64,000 nt of DNA from Crocinitomicaceae bacterium (GTDB lineage: Bacteria; Bacteroidota; Bacteroidia; Flavobacteriales_G; Salibacteraceae). Shown one piece after another: positions 21,101 through 29,639 of the stretch; the stretch's first letter is position 1; the number at the start of each line of letters is the position of its first letter. The notes below the pieces were generated by a model. The model was not told the DNA's origin. It was given only the letters and a program-made list of their open reading frames with translations, and searched no databases. The position numbers and the translations under genes were made by a program. The stretch is taken from NCBI GenBank assembly GCA_002713215.1, contig PAVO01000055.1:112946-176945 (forward strand), read 5' to 3'.

Positions 21101-22010
21101 CAACATCCGGATCATCTTTGTGTAACAAAATTGTTTTTGATCCTGAATCCAGAATTAGATCAACGTGCTCGTCCTCTAAAATGGTTTCACGGTCAACCAG
21201 AACTTCGTTACGCTCAATAGATACAACTTCTCCTGTATCTTCATCCACGAAATCTTCGAACCAGGTTTTAAGAACCCTTGCAGCTAATTTTCTACCACGG
21301 GCTTTCTTTAACTGGGTTTTGTTTACCTTGATCTCATCAGCAAGACCGAAAATCTCAAGAATATCTTTATCACTTTCGTAGCCAATAGCTCTCAACAAAG
21401 TGGTAACTGGCAATTTTTTCTTTCTGTCAATGTAAGCGTACATTACAGAGTTGATATCGGTTGCGAATTCAATCCAAGAACCCTTGAAAGGAATTACACG
21501 TGCTGAATACAGCTTCGTTCCGTTTGCATGGAAACTATGTCCAAAGAACACACCTGGTGATCTATGCAACTGAGAAACCACAACCCTTTCTGCACCGTTG
21601 ATAATGAAAGATCCTTTAGGTGACATGTAAGGAATTGTTCCAAGATATACATCCTGAACGATTGTTTCAAAATCCTCATGCTCCGGATCTGTACAATACA
21701 GTTTTAACTTGGCCTTTAGCGGAACGCTATAAGTCAGACCTCTTTCAATGGTTTCTTCAATAGAATACCTAGGTGGATCGACGAAATAATCCAGAAACTC
21801 CAACACAAAGTTGTTTCGAGCATCTGTAATTGGAAAGTTTTCACTAAAAACGTTGTAAAGTCCTTCGTTTTCACGGTTTTCAGGAGTAGTTTCCAATTGG
21901 AAAAAATCTTGAAATGACTTAAGTTGAATATCAAGAAAATCAGGATACTCTAATTTTTTAGCAGAACCAAAATTTATTCTTTCGCCTGATATCGTTTGTT
22001 TCTTATCCAT
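18192..22010 (-). CDS. rpoB: RNA polymerase beta subunit
   Basis: The 1272-residue product is a complete beta subunit. The rifampicin-binding region is intact ([20 protein letters not shown], then [20 protein letters not shown]), as are [20 protein letters not shown] and the C-terminal [20 protein letters not shown] and active-site [12 protein letters not shown] motifs. The asparagine-type residues linked to rifampicin resistance are not seen; the S/H positions look wild type by eye. It is separated from rplL by about 106 bases that hold a strong hairpin (22057-22096), and it is followed by rpoC after 33 bases. Confidence 0.99.
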   Translation of the reverse strand: MDKKQTISGERINFGSAKKLEYPDFLDIQLKSFQDFFQLETTPENRENEGLYNVFSENFPITDARNNFVLEFLDYFVDPPRYSIEETIERGLTYSVPLKAKLKLYCTDPEHEDFETIVQDVYLGTIPYMSPKGSFIINGAERVVVSQLHRSPGVFFGHSFHANGTKLYSARVIPFKGSWIEFATDINSVMYAYIDRKKKLPVTTLLRAIGYESDKDILEIFGLADEIKVNKTQLKKARGRKLAARVLKTWFEDFVDEDTGEVVSIERNEVLVDRETILEDEHVDLILDSGSKTILLHKDDPDVADYTIIYNTLQKDPSNSEIEAVEHIYRILRNAEPPDEETARGIIDKLFFSDKRYDLGEVGRYRINKKLNLDIDMETKILSKQDIIEIIKYLIELINSKTDVDDIDHLSNRRVRTVGEQLYNQFGVGLARMARTIRERMNVRDNEVFTPIDLINAKTLSSVINSFFGTNQLSQFMDQTNALSEVTHKRRMSALGPGGLSRERAGFEVRDVHYTHYGRLCTIETPEGPNIGLISSLCVFAKINKLGFIETPYRKVTDGKVNLEEDVTYLAAEEENGHIIAQANAEIDNKGNFLTDKIKARFEGDFPIVNNAELSLMDVAPNQIASIAASLIPFLEHDDANRALMGSNMQRQAVPLLRPEAPIVGTGLEAPVAEDSRVLVTAENDGVIDYVDATKIIVKYDRTDEDRLVNFDDEYKTYHLTKFAKTNQSTCMNHRPIIKRGQRITKGQVLTEGYATQDGELALGRNLLVAFMPWKGYNFEDAIVISENVVKDDIYTSVHIEEYTLEVRDTKLGVEELTADIPNVSEEATKNLDENGLIRVGTHVKEGDILIGKITPKGETDPTPEEKLLRAIFGDKAGDVKDASLKVSPSVKGVVTNKKLFSRKVKDRKVKLQEKQLLEEIDEEFNKKNAELKSILVDKLFTIVSGKTSQGVYNNFREDVIPKGTKFTLKLLNSVDYTDISASGWTTDKAKNEVIRKLLHNFHVKRSEAIGESKREKFKVSIGDELPTGIVQLAKVYVAKKRKLKVGDKMAGRHGNKGIVAKIVRQEDMPFMEDGTPVDIVLNPLGVPSRMNLGQIYESILGWAGLKLGMKFATPIFDGASLDEIDAYAEKAGIPKQGHTQLIDGATGEKFDQLATVGVIYMLKLHHLVDDKMHARSIGPYSLITQQPLGGKAQFGGQRFGEMEVWALEAFGAANILQEILTVKSDDVIGRAKAYEKIVKGENMPTPGVPESFNVLLHEMRGLCLNISLDKD

Positions 22011-22056
22011 AGAACAATCGATGAAAAATTAATTAAACAATCAAATAGCTATAAAC

Positions 22057-22096
22057 GCACAAGGGTTTAGACCCACTAAGGGGTCTAAACCTGTGC
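22057..22096 (-). promoter_or_regulatory. Strong hairpin between rplL and rpoB
   Basis: On the minus strand, GGTTTAGACCC pairs with GGGTCTAAACC (11 bp, 6-base loop), extended by GCACA/TGTGC across a two-base bulge. No T-run follows, so it is not a simple terminator. In E. coli the same intergenic space holds an attenuator and an RNase III site that set the ratio of ribosomal protein to polymerase; an equivalent role here is inferred from position. Confidence 0.7.
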
Positions 22097-22116
22097 AAAA
22101 AATATTATAAAGTGAA

Positions 22117-22497
22117 CTACTTAAGCTCAACTTCAGCTCCTATTTCTTCGAGCTGAGATTTCAGCGCTTCAGCTTCGTCTTTAGCAACACCTTCTTTTAA
22201 CATAGCAGGAGCGCCATCAACGATAGCTTTAGCTTCTTTAAGTCCTTGACCAGTAAGTTCTTTTACCAACTTAACTACTTTAAGTTTATTAGGTCCACCA
22301 GCTTTAAGTTCTACATTGAACTCAGTTTTTTCCTCAGCAGCAGCAGCATCGCCACCACCAGCAGCAGGACCAGCAACTGCAACTGCAGCAGCAGCAGGCT
22401 CGATACCATGCTCGTCTTTAAGAATTTCAGCTAGTTCGTTAACTTCCTTTACTGTTAAGTTAACTAGTTGTTCTGCAAAAGCTTTTAAATCAGCCAT
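22117..22497 (-). CDS. rplL: 50S ribosomal protein L7/L12
   Basis: The 126-residue protein has the N-terminal dimerisation helices ([20 protein letters not shown]), an Ala/Gly-rich hinge ([20 protein letters not shown]) and the conserved C-terminal domain ([30 protein letters not shown]). It forms the ribosomal stalk that recruits translation factors, together with L10 encoded by the gene before it. Its 3' flank leads into the rplL-rpoB hairpin. Confidence 0.98.
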   Translation of the reverse strand: MADLKAFAEQLVNLTVKEVNELAEILKDEHGIEPAAAAVAVAGPAAGGGDAAAAEEKTEFNVELKAGGPNKLKVVKLVKELTGQGLKEAKAIVDGAPAMLKEGVAKDEAEALKSQLEEIGAEVELK

Positions 22498-22551
22498 TTT
22501 ATATTGTATTTAAATTTTTTACTAATTAATTAATTGTTTGATACTTGTACA

Positions 22552-23076
22552 TTATTCGGGTCTCTCCGAAAGCGTTTTAACTACTCCTGATAAGGTTGAA
22601 CCTCCAGATTGAAGAGCAGAAACAACGTTCTTAGCAGGGGATTGAAGCAATGCAACAACTTCCGCAATAAGTTCGTTTTTAGACTTAAGATCGGCAAGCA
22701 TACTCAATTGGTTATCACCAACGAATACGGTCTCTTCAATCCAAGCGCCTTTTAAAATAGGCTTGTCTTGTTTCGTTCTAAATTCCTTAATCAACTTAGC
22801 AGGTGTATTACCGAACTCAGCAGTCATAAGTGACGTATTTCCTTTCAATACATCAAATAATTCACTGTAATCACGGTCTTCAACCCTCTCCATAGCTTTA
22901 CGTAAAAGGGTGTTTTTTACAACTTGGAAACCAACTTCCTTATTAAAACACAGTCTACGAAGCTTTGAGGTGGCTTCAGCGTCCAGACCAGCAACATCCG
23001 CTAAATAAACAACGTTTGTGCTTGTCAGCTTTCCGGCAAGATCCTCAATGCATCTCGTTTTTTCTTCTTTTGTCAT
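22552..23076 (-). CDS. rplJ: 50S ribosomal protein L10
   Basis: The 174-residue product is L10, the base of the L7/L12 stalk. The N-terminal rRNA-binding part includes TSTNVVYLADVAGLDAEATS and VKNTLLRKAMERV; the C-terminal helix that binds L7/L12 dimers is SPAKNVVSALQSGGSTLSGV. It lies between rplA (25-base gap) and rplL (54-base gap). No room exists before it for the long autogenous leader seen in enterobacteria. Confidence 0.98.
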   Translation of the reverse strand: MTKEEKTRCIEDLAGKLTSTNVVYLADVAGLDAEATSKLRRLCFNKEVGFQVVKNTLLRKAMERVEDRDYSELFDVLKGNTSLMTAEFGNTPAKLIKEFRTKQDKPILKGAWIEETVFVGDNQLSMLADLKSKNELIAEVVALLQSPAKNVVSALQSGGSTLSGVVKTLSERPE

Positions 23077-23101
23077 ATAACAATGAATGAGATACTAATT
23101 A

Positions 23102-23788
23102 CTAAAATGATTTTGTGTCAACTTCAATACTTGGACTCATAGTACTAGAGATAAATACACTTTTAATGTAAGTTCCTTTAGCAGCTACGGGTTTAAGCTT
23201 TACAATAGTTTGCATAAGCTCATTCGCATTTTCTAGAAGTTTTTCACTATCAAAAGATACTTTACCAAACGCAGCGTGTACAATTCCGAATTTATCAACT
23301 TTAAAGTCAATTTTTCCGGCTTTGACGTCACTAACTGCCTTAGAAATGTCCATAGTTACGGTACCTGTTTTTGGATTTGGCATTAATCCTCTTGGACCTA
23401 AAATACGTCCCAGAGCACCAACCTTACCCATGCAGGAAGGCATTGTGACAATTACGTCAACATCTGTCCATCCGCCTTTGATTTTTTCCACGTATTCATC
23501 AAGTCCAACATAATCAGCACCAGCTGCTTTTGCTTCTTCCTCTTTATCAGGAGTAACAAGAGCTAATACTTTTACATCTTTCCCGGTTCCATGTGGAAGG
23601 GTTACCGTTCCTCTGACCATTTGGTTTGCCTTACGAGGATCAACACCTAAACGTACAGCGACATCTACAGAAGCATCAAATTTCATGGTAGAAATTTCTT
23701 TCACCAATTTAGTGGCATCTGTAAGCGAATAAGCTCTATCTTTTTCGATTTTGCTTATCGCATCTTTTTGCTTTTTTGTTATAGCCAT
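23102..23788 (-). CDS. rplA: 50S ribosomal protein L1
   Basis: The 228-residue protein shows L1 motifs: [49 protein letters not shown], and the C-terminal [20 protein letters not shown]. It binds 23S rRNA at the E-site stalk and in other bacteria represses its own operon. It lies 25 bases after rplK. Confidence 0.98.
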   Translation of the reverse strand: MAITKKQKDAISKIEKDRAYSLTDATKLVKEISTMKFDASVDVAVRLGVDPRKANQMVRGTVTLPHGTGKDVKVLALVTPDKEEEAKAAGADYVGLDEYVEKIKGGWTDVDVIVTMPSCMGKVGALGRILGPRGLMPNPKTGTVTMDISKAVSDVKAGKIDFKVDKFGIVHAAFGKVSFDSEKLLENANELMQTIVKLKPVAAKGTYIKSVFISSTMSPSIEVDTKSF

Positions 23789-23813
23789 TTTTCTTTCTTT
23801 TAAAATGCCTTAA

Positions 23814-24239
23814 TTACTTTCTTATGGTAATTCCCATACTTCGAGCAGTACCTGCTACCATTTCCATAGCAGATTCAACCGTAAAGCAGTTAAGGTCAGG
23901 CATTTTGTCCTCAGCAATTTTTCTAATCACGTCCTTGCTAACCTTAGCTACTTTCTTTCTGTTCGATTCCGGAGAACCAGACTTCAATTTAGCAGCTTCT
24001 AAAAGCTGAACAGCTACCGGTGGCGTTTTAACAATAAAATCAAACGATTTGTCAGAATAGACAGTAATTACTACAGGGAGTACTTTACCGGCTTTTTCCT
24101 GAGTTCTCGCATTGAATTGCTTGCAAAACTCCATAATATTCACACCTTTCGCACCTAATGCAGGACCTACCGGGGGTGACGGGTTAGCTGCTCCTCCTCT
24201 GATTTGCAACTTAATTAGACCACTTACTTCTTTTGCCAT
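23814..24239 (-). CDS. rplK: 50S ribosomal protein L11
   Basis: The start is set at the ATG at 24239 ([16 protein letters not shown]), giving 141 residues, the standard L11 length; a longer in-frame extension to 24275 adds non-conserved residues. The N-terminal domain has [20 protein letters not shown] and the C-terminal rRNA-binding domain has [21 protein letters not shown]11 forms the GTPase-associated centre. Between nusG and rplA. Confidence 0.98.
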   Translation of the reverse strand: MAKEVSGLIKLQIRGGAANPSPPVGPALGAKGVNIMEFCKQFNARTQEKAGKVLPVVITVYSDKSFDFIVKTPPVAVQLLEAAKLKSGSPESNRKKVAKVSKDVIRKIAEDKMPDLNCFTVESAMEMVAGTARSMGITIRK

Positions 24240-24299
24240 CTTTAATAGTTTAACAATGCGGTTCCGAAGAACCATTTATAATATACTTGGAAGCAGACA

Positions 24300-24851
24300 T
24301 TATTCTTTTTCAACTTGCATGTAACTTAATTCTAATGGTGTCTTTCTTCCGAATATTTTCACCATTACCTTAAGTTTCTTTTTCTCTTCGTTAATCTCTT
24401 CAATAACCCCAGTAAAGGAATTAAATGGTCCGTCGATAACTTTTACCGCCTCACCAATAATGAACGGAATGTTAAGACCTTCATCTGTTTCAGACAATTC
24501 GTCAACTTTTCCGAGAATACGATTAACTTCAGATTTTCTCAATGGCATGGGCACTCCACCCTTACTACCACCTAAAAATCCAATAACGTTGGGAACAGCT
24601 TTAATAACGTGAGGAACTTCACCAACCAATGAAGCCTCTATTAAAATGTATCCCGGGAAAAAGTTTCTCTCCTTAGAAACTTTCTTACCATTTCTAATTT
24701 GAAATACTTTTTCTGTTGGTATAAGAATTTGAGAAACGAAACCGCCCATTTTAAGACGCTCGATTTCCATCTCAATGTATTCCTTTACCTTCTTCTCTTT
24801 GCCACTGATTGCACGAACAACGTACCAGTGTTTTTTAATTTCTTCGGCCAT
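24300..24851 (-). CDS. nusG: Transcription termination/antitermination factor NusG
   Basis: The 183-residue protein has the NGN domain (HWYVVRAISGKEKKVKEYIE, FFPGYILIEA, VIGFLGG) and a C-terminal KOW domain (GEAVKVIDGPFNSFTGVIEE). NusG binds RNA polymerase and links it to Rho or to the ribosome. It lies 9 bases after secE. An 8-residue stretch missing relative to some phyla cannot be judged by eye. Confidence 0.98.
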   Translation of the reverse strand: MAEEIKKHWYVVRAISGKEKKVKEYIEMEIERLKMGGFVSQILIPTEKVFQIRNGKKVSKERNFFPGYILIEASLVGEVPHVIKAVPNVIGFLGGSKGGVPMPLRKSEVNRILGKVDELSETDEGLNIPFIIGEAVKVIDGPFNSFTGVIEEINEEKKKLKVMVKIFGRKTPLELSYMQVEKE

Positions 24852-24860
24852 CGTTATCTC

Positions 24861-25058
24861 TTACCCGAATATTTGGATATAAAAAAACTTCATCATTTGC
24901 CCAAAAACTGAGTCCATGGCATAAACCACCATAGCGAATAGAAATGTTGTGAATAATACCACAATTGCACTATTCTGAAGGCTGCTCCAGTTAGGCCAAC
25001 TAACCTTATGAACCATTTCGTCATAAGACTCCAATATGTAATTTTTTATTCCGTTCAT
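24861..25058 (-). CDS. secE: Preprotein translocase subunit SecE
   Basis: The 65-residue product has one amphipathic helix (YILESYDEMVHKVSWPNWSS) and one membrane helix (SAIVVLFTTFLFAMVVYAMD), the short SecE form with a single membrane span. It stabilises SecY in the translocon. It follows tRNA-Trp and precedes nusG, the standard bacterial order. Confidence 0.96.
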   Translation of the reverse strand: MNGIKNYILESYDEMVHKVSWPNWSSLQNSAIVVLFTTFLFAMVVYAMDSVFGQMMKFFYIQIFG

Positions 25059-25071
25059 TTCATTCTATTTG

Positions 25072-25144
25072 CACGGGCGGTAAGATTCGAACTCACGGCC
25101 CTTGGTTTTGGAGACCAATGCTCTACCAACTGAGCTACGCCCGT
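25072..25144 (-). tRNA. tRNA-Trp (anticodon CCA)
   Basis: A 73-nt cloverleaf. Acceptor ACGGGCG pairs with CGCCCGT, anticodon loop is CTCCAAA, and the T-loop is GTTCGAATC. The 3' CCA is not encoded. It sits between tuf and secE. Confidence 0.96.
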
Positions 25145-25158
25145 ATTAATAAGCAATA

Positions 25159-25188
25159 AAAGGTGCTCCCTAAAAAAGGAGCACCTTT
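25159..25188 (-). terminator. Hairpin after tuf
   Basis: On the minus strand, AAAGGTGCTCC and GGAGCACCTTT form an 11-bp stem with an 8-base loop, followed by a weak T-rich run (TTTATT). It lies 22 bases after the tuf stop. The poor T-run and the tRNA-Trp/secE genes directly beyond suggest partial termination, so some transcripts continue into secE-nusG. Confidence 0.75.
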
Positions 25189-25210
25189 CGCTGCTTTAAG
25201 TATTTAAATG

Positions 25211-26398
25211 TTACTCAATGATTTCAGTTACCTGACCTGCACCAACAGTTCGGCCACCTTCACGCATTGCGAACTTCAAACCTTTGTTTACCGCAACAGC
25301 AGCAATAAGATTTACTTCGATAGTAAGGTTATCACCAGGAAGTACCATTTCACGATCAGCTGGTAAAATAATCTCACCAGTAACATCAGTAGTTCTCAAA
25401 TAAAACTGAGGACGGTATTTGTTGTGGAAAGGAGTGTGACGACCACCTTCTTCTTTCTTCAACACATAAATCTCAGCTTTGAATTTTGTATGAGGAGTGA
25501 TTGATCCAGGTTTAGCGATTACCATACCTCTTTTGATTTCACTTTTCTCTATACCTCTTAGAAGCAGACCTACATTATCTCCAGCTTCACCTCTATCTAA
25601 AATCTTACGGAACATTTCAACTCCAGTAATTGTAGATTTCATTTTCTCAGCACCAAAACCGATAATATCAACTTCGTCACCTGTTAAAGCAACACCAGCT
25701 TCGATACGACCAGTAGCAACAGTACCACGACCAGTAATTGAGAATACATCCTCAATTGGCATAATAAAATCTTTATCAATATCTCTTGGAGGAAGTGGAA
25801 TGAAAGAATCAACAGCATCCATCAATTCCATTACTTTATCCTGCCATTCAGCTTTTCCTTCCAATGCACCTAAAGCAGACCCTTGGATAATTGGAGTATC
25901 ATCTCCTTCGTACTCATAGAAATCAAGTAATTCTCTGATTTCCATTTCAACTAATTCCAAAAGTTCTTCATCATCAACCATATCCACTTTATTCATGAAT
26001 ACAACCAATTTAGGTACACCAACCTGACGAGCTAATAGGATATGCTCTCTAGTTTGTGGCATAGGGCCATCAGTAGAAGCAACAACCAAAATAGCACCGT
26101 CCATTTGAGCAGCACCAGTAACCATGTTTTTTACATAATCCGCGTGACCAGGGCAATCAACGTGAGCATAGTGACGACCAGCTGTTTGGTATTCAACGTG
26201 AGACGTATTAATTGTAATACCTCTTTCCTTTTCTTCAGGAGCGTTGTCAATAGATGCGAAATCTCTAACTTCAGACAATCCTTTATCTGCGAGTGTTTTA
26301 GTAATTGCCGCAGTTAATGTTGTTTTACCATGGTCTACGTGACCTATGGTACCAATATTTAAGTGCGGTTTCGAACGATCAAACTTTTCTTTAGCCAT
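25211..26398 (-). CDS. tuf: Elongation factor Tu
   Basis: The 395-residue protein is complete EF-Tu: P-loop [14 protein letters not shown], switch [14 protein letters not shown], guanine-binding NKVDMVDD and SALGALEG, and C-terminal domains with [20 protein letters not shown]. It delivers aminoacyl-tRNA to the ribosome. It is preceded by four tRNA genes in the same direction and followed by tRNA-Trp. Confidence 0.99.
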   Translation of the reverse strand: MAKEKFDRSKPHLNIGTIGHVDHGKTTLTAAITKTLADKGLSEVRDFASIDNAPEEKERGITINTSHVEYQTAGRHYAHVDCPGHADYVKNMVTGAAQMDGAILVVASTDGPMPQTREHILLARQVGVPKLVVFMNKVDMVDDEELLELVEMEIRELLDFYEYEGDDTPIIQGSALGALEGKAEWQDKVMELMDAVDSFIPLPPRDIDKDFIMPIEDVFSITGRGTVATGRIEAGVALTGDEVDIIGFGAEKMKSTITGVEMFRKILDRGEAGDNVGLLLRGIEKSEIKRGMVIAKPGSITPHTKFKAEIYVLKKEEGGRHTPFHNKYRPQFYLRTTDVTGEIILPADREMVLPGDNLTIEVNLIAAVAVNKGLKFAMREGGRTVGAGQVTEIIE

Positions 26399-26454
26399 AG
26401 TAAATAGTAATAAATAATCTTAATTTATATTGATAGTAATAATATACATAATCG

Positions 26455-26526
26455 AGCCAATGACGGGAGTTGAACCCGTGACCTCTTCCTTACCAAGGAA
26501 GCGCTCTACCACTGAGCTACACCGGC
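26455..26526 (-). tRNA. tRNA-Thr (anticodon GGT)
   Basis: A 72-nt cloverleaf with acceptor GCCGGTG/CATTGGC (two G-U pairs), anticodon stem CTTCC/GGAAG and loop TTGGTAA. CCA is not encoded. It is the last tRNA before tuf. Confidence 0.96.
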
Positions 26527-26535
26527 CATTAAAAG

Positions 26536-26608
26536 AGCGGGAGACGAGATTCGAACTCGCGACCCTCAGCTTGGAAGGCTGATGCTCTACCAACTGAGCT
26601 ACTCCCGC
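26536..26608 (-). tRNA. tRNA-Gly (anticodon TCC)
   Basis: A 73-nt cloverleaf with acceptor GCGGGAG, anticodon stem TCAGC/GCTGA and loop CTTCCAA. CCA is not encoded. Confidence 0.96.
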
Positions 26609-26622
26609 TTTTAATATAATAG

Positions 26623-26703
26623 TGGGGAGAGCAGGATTCGAACCTACGAAGCTTTCGCAACAGATTTACAGTCTGCCCCATTTGGCCACTCTGGAATCTC
26701 CCC
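26623..26703 (-). tRNA. tRNA-Tyr (anticodon GTA)
   Basis: An 81-nt class II tRNA with acceptor GGGGAGA/TCTCCCC, anticodon loop CTGTAAA and a long variable arm, as expected for tyrosine. CCA is not encoded. Confidence 0.96.
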
Positions 26704-26710
26704 AACAAGG

Positions 26711-26784
26711 AGCCGGTGGAGGGATTCGAACCCCCGACATGCTGATTACAAATCAGCTGCTCTGGCCAACTGAGCTACACCGGC
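26711..26784 (-). tRNA. tRNA-Thr (anticodon TGT)
   Basis: A 74-nt cloverleaf with acceptor GCCGGTG/CACCGGC, anticodon stem GCTGA/TCAGC and loop TTTGTAA. CCA is not encoded. It is the first gene of the tRNA-tuf unit. Confidence 0.96.
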
Positions 26785-26815
26785 AAAATCGACTCGTAAA
26801 GAACGACACTCTTAA

Positions 26816-26833
26816 GGGGCAAAAACCTGCCCC
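26816..26833 (-). promoter_or_regulatory. Leader hairpin of the tRNA-tuf unit
   Basis: GGGGCA and TGCCCC form a 6-bp GC-rich stem between the promoter element at 26846-26853 and the first tRNA. It may serve tRNA 5' processing or stabilise the leader; this is inference. Confidence 0.4.
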
Positions 26834-26845
26834 GAAAAAGGTCTG

Positions 26846-26853
26846 CAAATGTA
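26846..26853 (-). promoter_or_regulatory. -7 promoter element of the tRNA-tuf unit
   Basis: On the minus strand TACATTTG, an exact TAnnTTTG match, lies 61 bases before the first tRNA. It is identical to the element upstream of the DUF349 gene. Confidence 0.65.
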
Positions 26854-26911
26854 GAAAAGAAATGTGTATGAAAAAGTGGTTTTTGATTTTTTTTGTTTGG
26901 TCAATTAATTT

Positions 26912-26949
26912 CTGGTTTTTCGGCCCCAAAATTGGGGCCGAAAAACCAG
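26912..26949. repeat. 38-nt near-perfect palindrome between hpf and the tRNA array
   Basis: Two perfect 18-base arms, beginning CTGGTTTTTCGGCCCCAA, flank a central AA. On both strands the T-run precedes and the A-run follows the GC-rich core, so it lacks the 3' T-run of an intrinsic terminator. It begins 6 bases after the hpf stop. It may mark the 3' end of hpf mRNA or bind a dimeric protein. Confidence 0.85.
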
Positions 26950-26955
26950 TTAAGA

Positions 26956-27255
26956 TTAATACTTCCGAAGTTTTTCTTTATGCTTTTTAACCTGCCTTCT
27001 TAACGCTTCAACAGCCGTATCCGTTGCCTCTTCAAAAGACTTACATTGTTTCTTTACAAACAACTCATTTCCTGGAATCTTAAGCTTGATCTCAGCAATC
27101 TTGTTATCGTTAGAATCTGATTTATCTAACCTTAAAAATACTTCCCCGTTAATAATGTTATCATAATACTGATCAAGTTTATCCATTTTAGAACCAATAA
27201 ACGCTTCTAGTTTTTCATCAGCATCGAAGTGAATTGAATGAATTTCAATTTTCAT
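26956..27255 (-). CDS. hpf: Ribosome hibernation-promoting factor (short HPF/RaiA type)
   Basis: The 99-residue protein fits the short HPF/RaiA family: MKIEIHSIHFDADEKLEAFI, KLDQYYDNIINGEVFLRL, and the basic C-terminal helix VEALRRQVKKHKEKLRKY. It binds the decoding centre of idle 30S subunits and protects ribosomes in stationary phase. It follows the tyrosine recombinase gene by 15 bases and is probably cotranscribed with it. The long-form C-terminal dimerisation domain is absent. Confidence 0.93.
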   Translation of the reverse strand: MKIEIHSIHFDADEKLEAFIGSKMDKLDQYYDNIINGEVFLRLDKSDSNDNKIAEIKLKIPGNELFVKKQCKSFEEATDTAVEALRRQVKKHKEKLRKY

Positions 27256-27270
27256 ATATCCTCCTTATTT

Positions 27271-28149
27271 TTATGCACGAGGGTGTGCTTGTTTATAAAT
27301 AGTTTTCAATTTTTCAAATGTGTTATGCGTATAAATCTGCGTCGCAGAAAGATTCGCATGACCCAATAATTCTTTTACGGCATTTAGATCAGCTCCATTA
27401 TTTAAAAGATGAGTGGCGAAAGTATGCCTCAAAACATGGGGACTTTTCTTATCCTGTGTAGACACAGTACCTAGTCTTTTATTTACAATTCTATATACCA
27501 ATTTGGGATAGAGCTTTTTTCCTTTAGATGTAACCAAAAAATGATCGGTTTCAAGAACCGGAAGATTATTCCTGACATTGAGATAATCTGCTATGTTTTT
27601 CAGCACTTCAGATGATAACGGTATTATTCTCTCCTTGTTTCGTTTTCCAAGAACTTTTACCTGCTGGTTAGTACTGTCAATGTCGGAAAGCTTAATGCCA
27701 ATTAATTCCGACAAACGGATTCCAGTAAAATACAGTAGTTCAATAATGAGGTTATCCCTCAAATCGTCGTGATCAAATTCCGATTCTGTCTCAAGTAAAG
27801 TATCTACTTTTTCCTTTTCTACAAATTCCGGAAGTCGCTTTCCAACCTTTGGTGCAACCACCTTTGCCAATGGATTTTCGGAAACCTTTCCATTGGTAAG
27901 TAAATATTTATAGAAAGCCTTAAGCGATGAAAGTTTGCGATTAATACTCCGGTTAGAGATATCCTGTTGTTTTAGATGAACTAACCAAGATCGCACAATT
28001 TGATGGGTGACTTTTGAGAAATCACTCAGTTCAAACTCTGATTTAATAAATGCCTGGAAGAATTCAATGTCGCGTTTATAAGCAACAAGGGTATGTGGGG
28101 AAAGTCTTTTTTCGGTTTGAATATATTTTACGAATTCGGAAATAGGCAT
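27271..28149 (-). CDS. xerC: XerC/XerD-type tyrosine recombinase
   Basis: The 292-residue protein has an N-terminal SAM-like core-binding domain (FVKYIQTEKRLSPHTLVAYK) and a catalytic domain with the conserved Arg in LLYFTGIRLSELI, the HxLRH box in SPHVLRHTFATHLL, the second His in LLGHANLSATQIY and the nucleophile Tyr in that motif (IYTH). Length and lack of mobile-element neighbours fit the chromosomal Xer recombinase that resolves dimers at dif with FtsK. XerC versus XerD cannot be decided by eye. The T-run of the rpsU hairpin directly abuts its ATG. Confidence 0.93.
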   Translation of the reverse strand: MPISEFVKYIQTEKRLSPHTLVAYKRDIEFFQAFIKSEFELSDFSKVTHQIVRSWLVHLKQQDISNRSINRKLSSLKAFYKYLLTNGKVSENPLAKVVAPKVGKRLPEFVEKEKVDTLLETESEFDHDDLRDNLIIELLYFTGIRLSELIGIKLSDIDSTNQQVKVLGKRNKERIIPLSSEVLKNIADYLNVRNNLPVLETDHFLVTSKGKKLYPKLVYRIVNKRLGTVSTQDKKSPHVLRHTFATHLLNNGADLNAVKELLGHANLSATQIYTHNTFEKLKTIYKQAHPRA

Positions 28150-28189
28150 AAAAAGAAACAGACTATAAATATAAAGAATTTATAGTCTG
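28150..28189 (-). terminator. Intrinsic terminator between rpsU and xerC
   Basis: On the minus strand a perfect 12-bp stem (CAGACTATAAAT/ATTTATAGTCTG, 7-base loop) is followed by TTTCTTTTT. The stem is AT-rich, so termination may be partial; the run ends at the xerC start codon, so xerC translation signals overlap it. A second, weaker AT-rich stem (28212-28235) sits between it and the rpsU stop. Confidence 0.75.
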
Positions 28190-28237
28190 CTCTAGTACGT
28201 AAAATATCTTAAATTAAGCTTAAGTCAGCTTAATTAA

Positions 28238-28429
28238 CTATGCCTCAGCGTCTCTTAACTGTTGGATGTAAATTGCTTTAAGAACTTGTTCTCTTCGCAC
28301 TATCGATGGCTTAGAAAATTTTTGACGGCGACGTAATTCTCTCATTACACCAGTTCGCTCAAACTTCTTCTTGTACTTCTTTACCGCTCTATCGATATTT
28401 TCACCTTCTTTTACAGGAATGATCAACAT
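28238..28429 (-). CDS. rpsU: 30S ribosomal protein S21
   Basis: The 63-residue basic protein has the S21 pattern: IIPVKEGENIDRAVKKYKKK, FERTGVMRELRRRQKFSKPS. S21 contacts the anti-Shine-Dalgarno region of 16S rRNA. In Bacteroidota ribosomes S21 helps sequester the anti-Shine-Dalgarno, in line with the weak ribosome-binding sites seen in this window. It has its own promoter element (28458-28465). Confidence 0.96.
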   Translation of the reverse strand: MLIIPVKEGENIDRAVKKYKKKFERTGVMRELRRRQKFSKPSIVRREQVLKAIYIQQLRDAEA

Positions 28430-28457
28430 ATTCTTTCTTCTTCTAAATTTTGGGCTG

Positions 28458-28465
28458 CAAAAATA
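28458..28465 (-). promoter_or_regulatory. -7 promoter element of rpsU
   Basis: On the minus strand TATTTTTG, an exact TAnnTTTG match, 28 bases before the rpsU start codon. Confidence 0.65.
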
Positions 28466-28488
28466 GATTTTTATCTGTTTAAAAAAAA

Positions 28489-29628
28489 CTATTTTAATAT
28501 TTCTCTTGCAATTACCAGTTTTTGAACCTCTGAAGTTCCTTCACCAATGGTACACAACTTCGAATCCCTATAAAACTTTTCTACCGGAAAGTCTTTAGTA
28601 TAGCCATAACCACCAAATATCTGAACAGCTTCAGTTGAAACCCGAACTCCAACCTCGGAAGTTAAGTACTTAGCCATAGCCCCCTCTTTGGTTACGTTTA
28701 CACCTCGATCCTTTAAATCAGCAGCTTTTCTGGTAACCAATTCAGCGGCTGATATTTCGGTAGCCATATCTGCTAACTTAAATCCAATGCCCTGAAAACT
28801 CGAAATGGGTTTACCAAACTGTTCACGTTCTTTAGAATATTTTAGTGCAGCTTCATATGCTCCTCTTGCTATTCCTAACCCAAGGGATGCTATTGAAATT
28901 CTTCCACCATCCAGGACCTTCATCGCTTGAATAAAACCTTCTCCAACCTTACCTAAAAGATTTTCCTTAGGTATTCTGCAATTATCAAATATGAGTTCGG
29001 TTGTTTCCGACGCTCGCATTCCAAGCTTATTTTCTTTCTTACCGGCGGAAAAACCAGGAGCCCCTTTTTCTATCACAAACGCTGTCATGCCGTGTGAATC
29101 GCCTTTTTCTCCAGTCCGTGCTATTACTACCGCAACATCACCTGATTTTCCATGGGTGATGAAGTTCTTACTCCCGTTAAGTACAAAATGATCTCCATCT
29201 TCAACTGCAGTGGTAAGCATTCCTCCTGCATCTGAACCCGTATTTTGCTCTGTAAGTCCCCAGGCTCCTATCCATTCAGCAGTAGCCAACTTTGGCAGGT
29301 ATTTGCGTTTTTGCTCATCGTTTCCAAATGCCAAAATATGTCCGGTACACAAACTATTGTGCGCAGCTACACTGAGTCCAATTGAACCACAAACTTTCGC
29401 AATCTCCGAAATTACGGTAACGTATTCTTGGTATTTAAAACCCGAACCACCGTATTCTGTTGGTACCAAAACTCCCATTAAGCCAAGTTCACCGAGCTTT
29501 TTAAATACGGAAACCGGGAACTCCTGAGATTCATCCCATTCCATGAAATAGGGTCTGATTTCCTTTTCACAAAAATCACGAACCATATCCCGGATCATTC
29601 TCTCATTTTCAGAAGGGTTAAAATCCAT
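28489..29628 (-). CDS. Acyl-CoA dehydrogenase
   Basis: The 379-residue protein is a complete medium/short-chain acyl-CoA dehydrogenase. FAD-binding segments are [14 protein letters not shown] and FITHGKSGD; the C-terminal motif [19 protein letters not shown] is followed by [11 protein letters not shown], whose glutamate is the usual catalytic base. It oxidises acyl-CoA to enoyl-CoA and passes electrons to ETF. Length agrees with the family (about 380). It is the last gene of the AGCS-HhH-apt unit, 11 bases after apt. The chain length is not readable. Confidence 0.95.
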   Translation of the reverse strand: MDFNPSENERMIRDMVRDFCEKEIRPYFMEWDESQEFPVSVFKKLGELGLMGVLVPTEYGGSGFKYQEYVTVISEIAKVCGSIGLSVAAHNSLCTGHILAFGNDEQKRKYLPKLATAEWIGAWGLTEQNTGSDAGGMLTTAVEDGDHFVLNGSKNFITHGKSGDVAVVIARTGEKGDSHGMTAFVIEKGAPGFSAGKKENKLGMRASETTELIFDNCRIPKENLLGKVGEGFIQAMKVLDGGRISIASLGLGIARGAYEAALKYSKEREQFGKPISSFQGIGFKLADMATEISAAELVTRKAADLKDRGVNVTKEGAMAKYLTSEVGVRVSTEAVQIFGGYGYTKDFPVEKFYRDSKLCTIGEGTSEVQKLVIAREILK

Positions 29629-29639
29629 AATGTTTAAAT

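Noticed and set aside
26912..26949. The 38-nt palindrome as a dif site for the adjacent Xer recombinase
   Set aside because: dif sites are 28 bases with 11-base imperfect arms around a 6-base centre; this palindrome is longer, perfect and lacks the usual half-site sequences.
26622..26990. A 122-codon plus-strand frame across the tRNA genes (starts GRAGFEPTKL)
   Set aside because: It is the antisense of the tRNA-Tyr and tRNA-Thr genes; peptides of this type are a well-known false gene product of tRNA regions.
27271..28149. Tyrosine recombinase as sign of an integrated element or phage
   Set aside because: Neighbours are core genes (hpf, rpsU), no attachment-site repeats or cargo are seen, and the tRNA genes nearby are intact; the protein fits chromosomal XerC/D.
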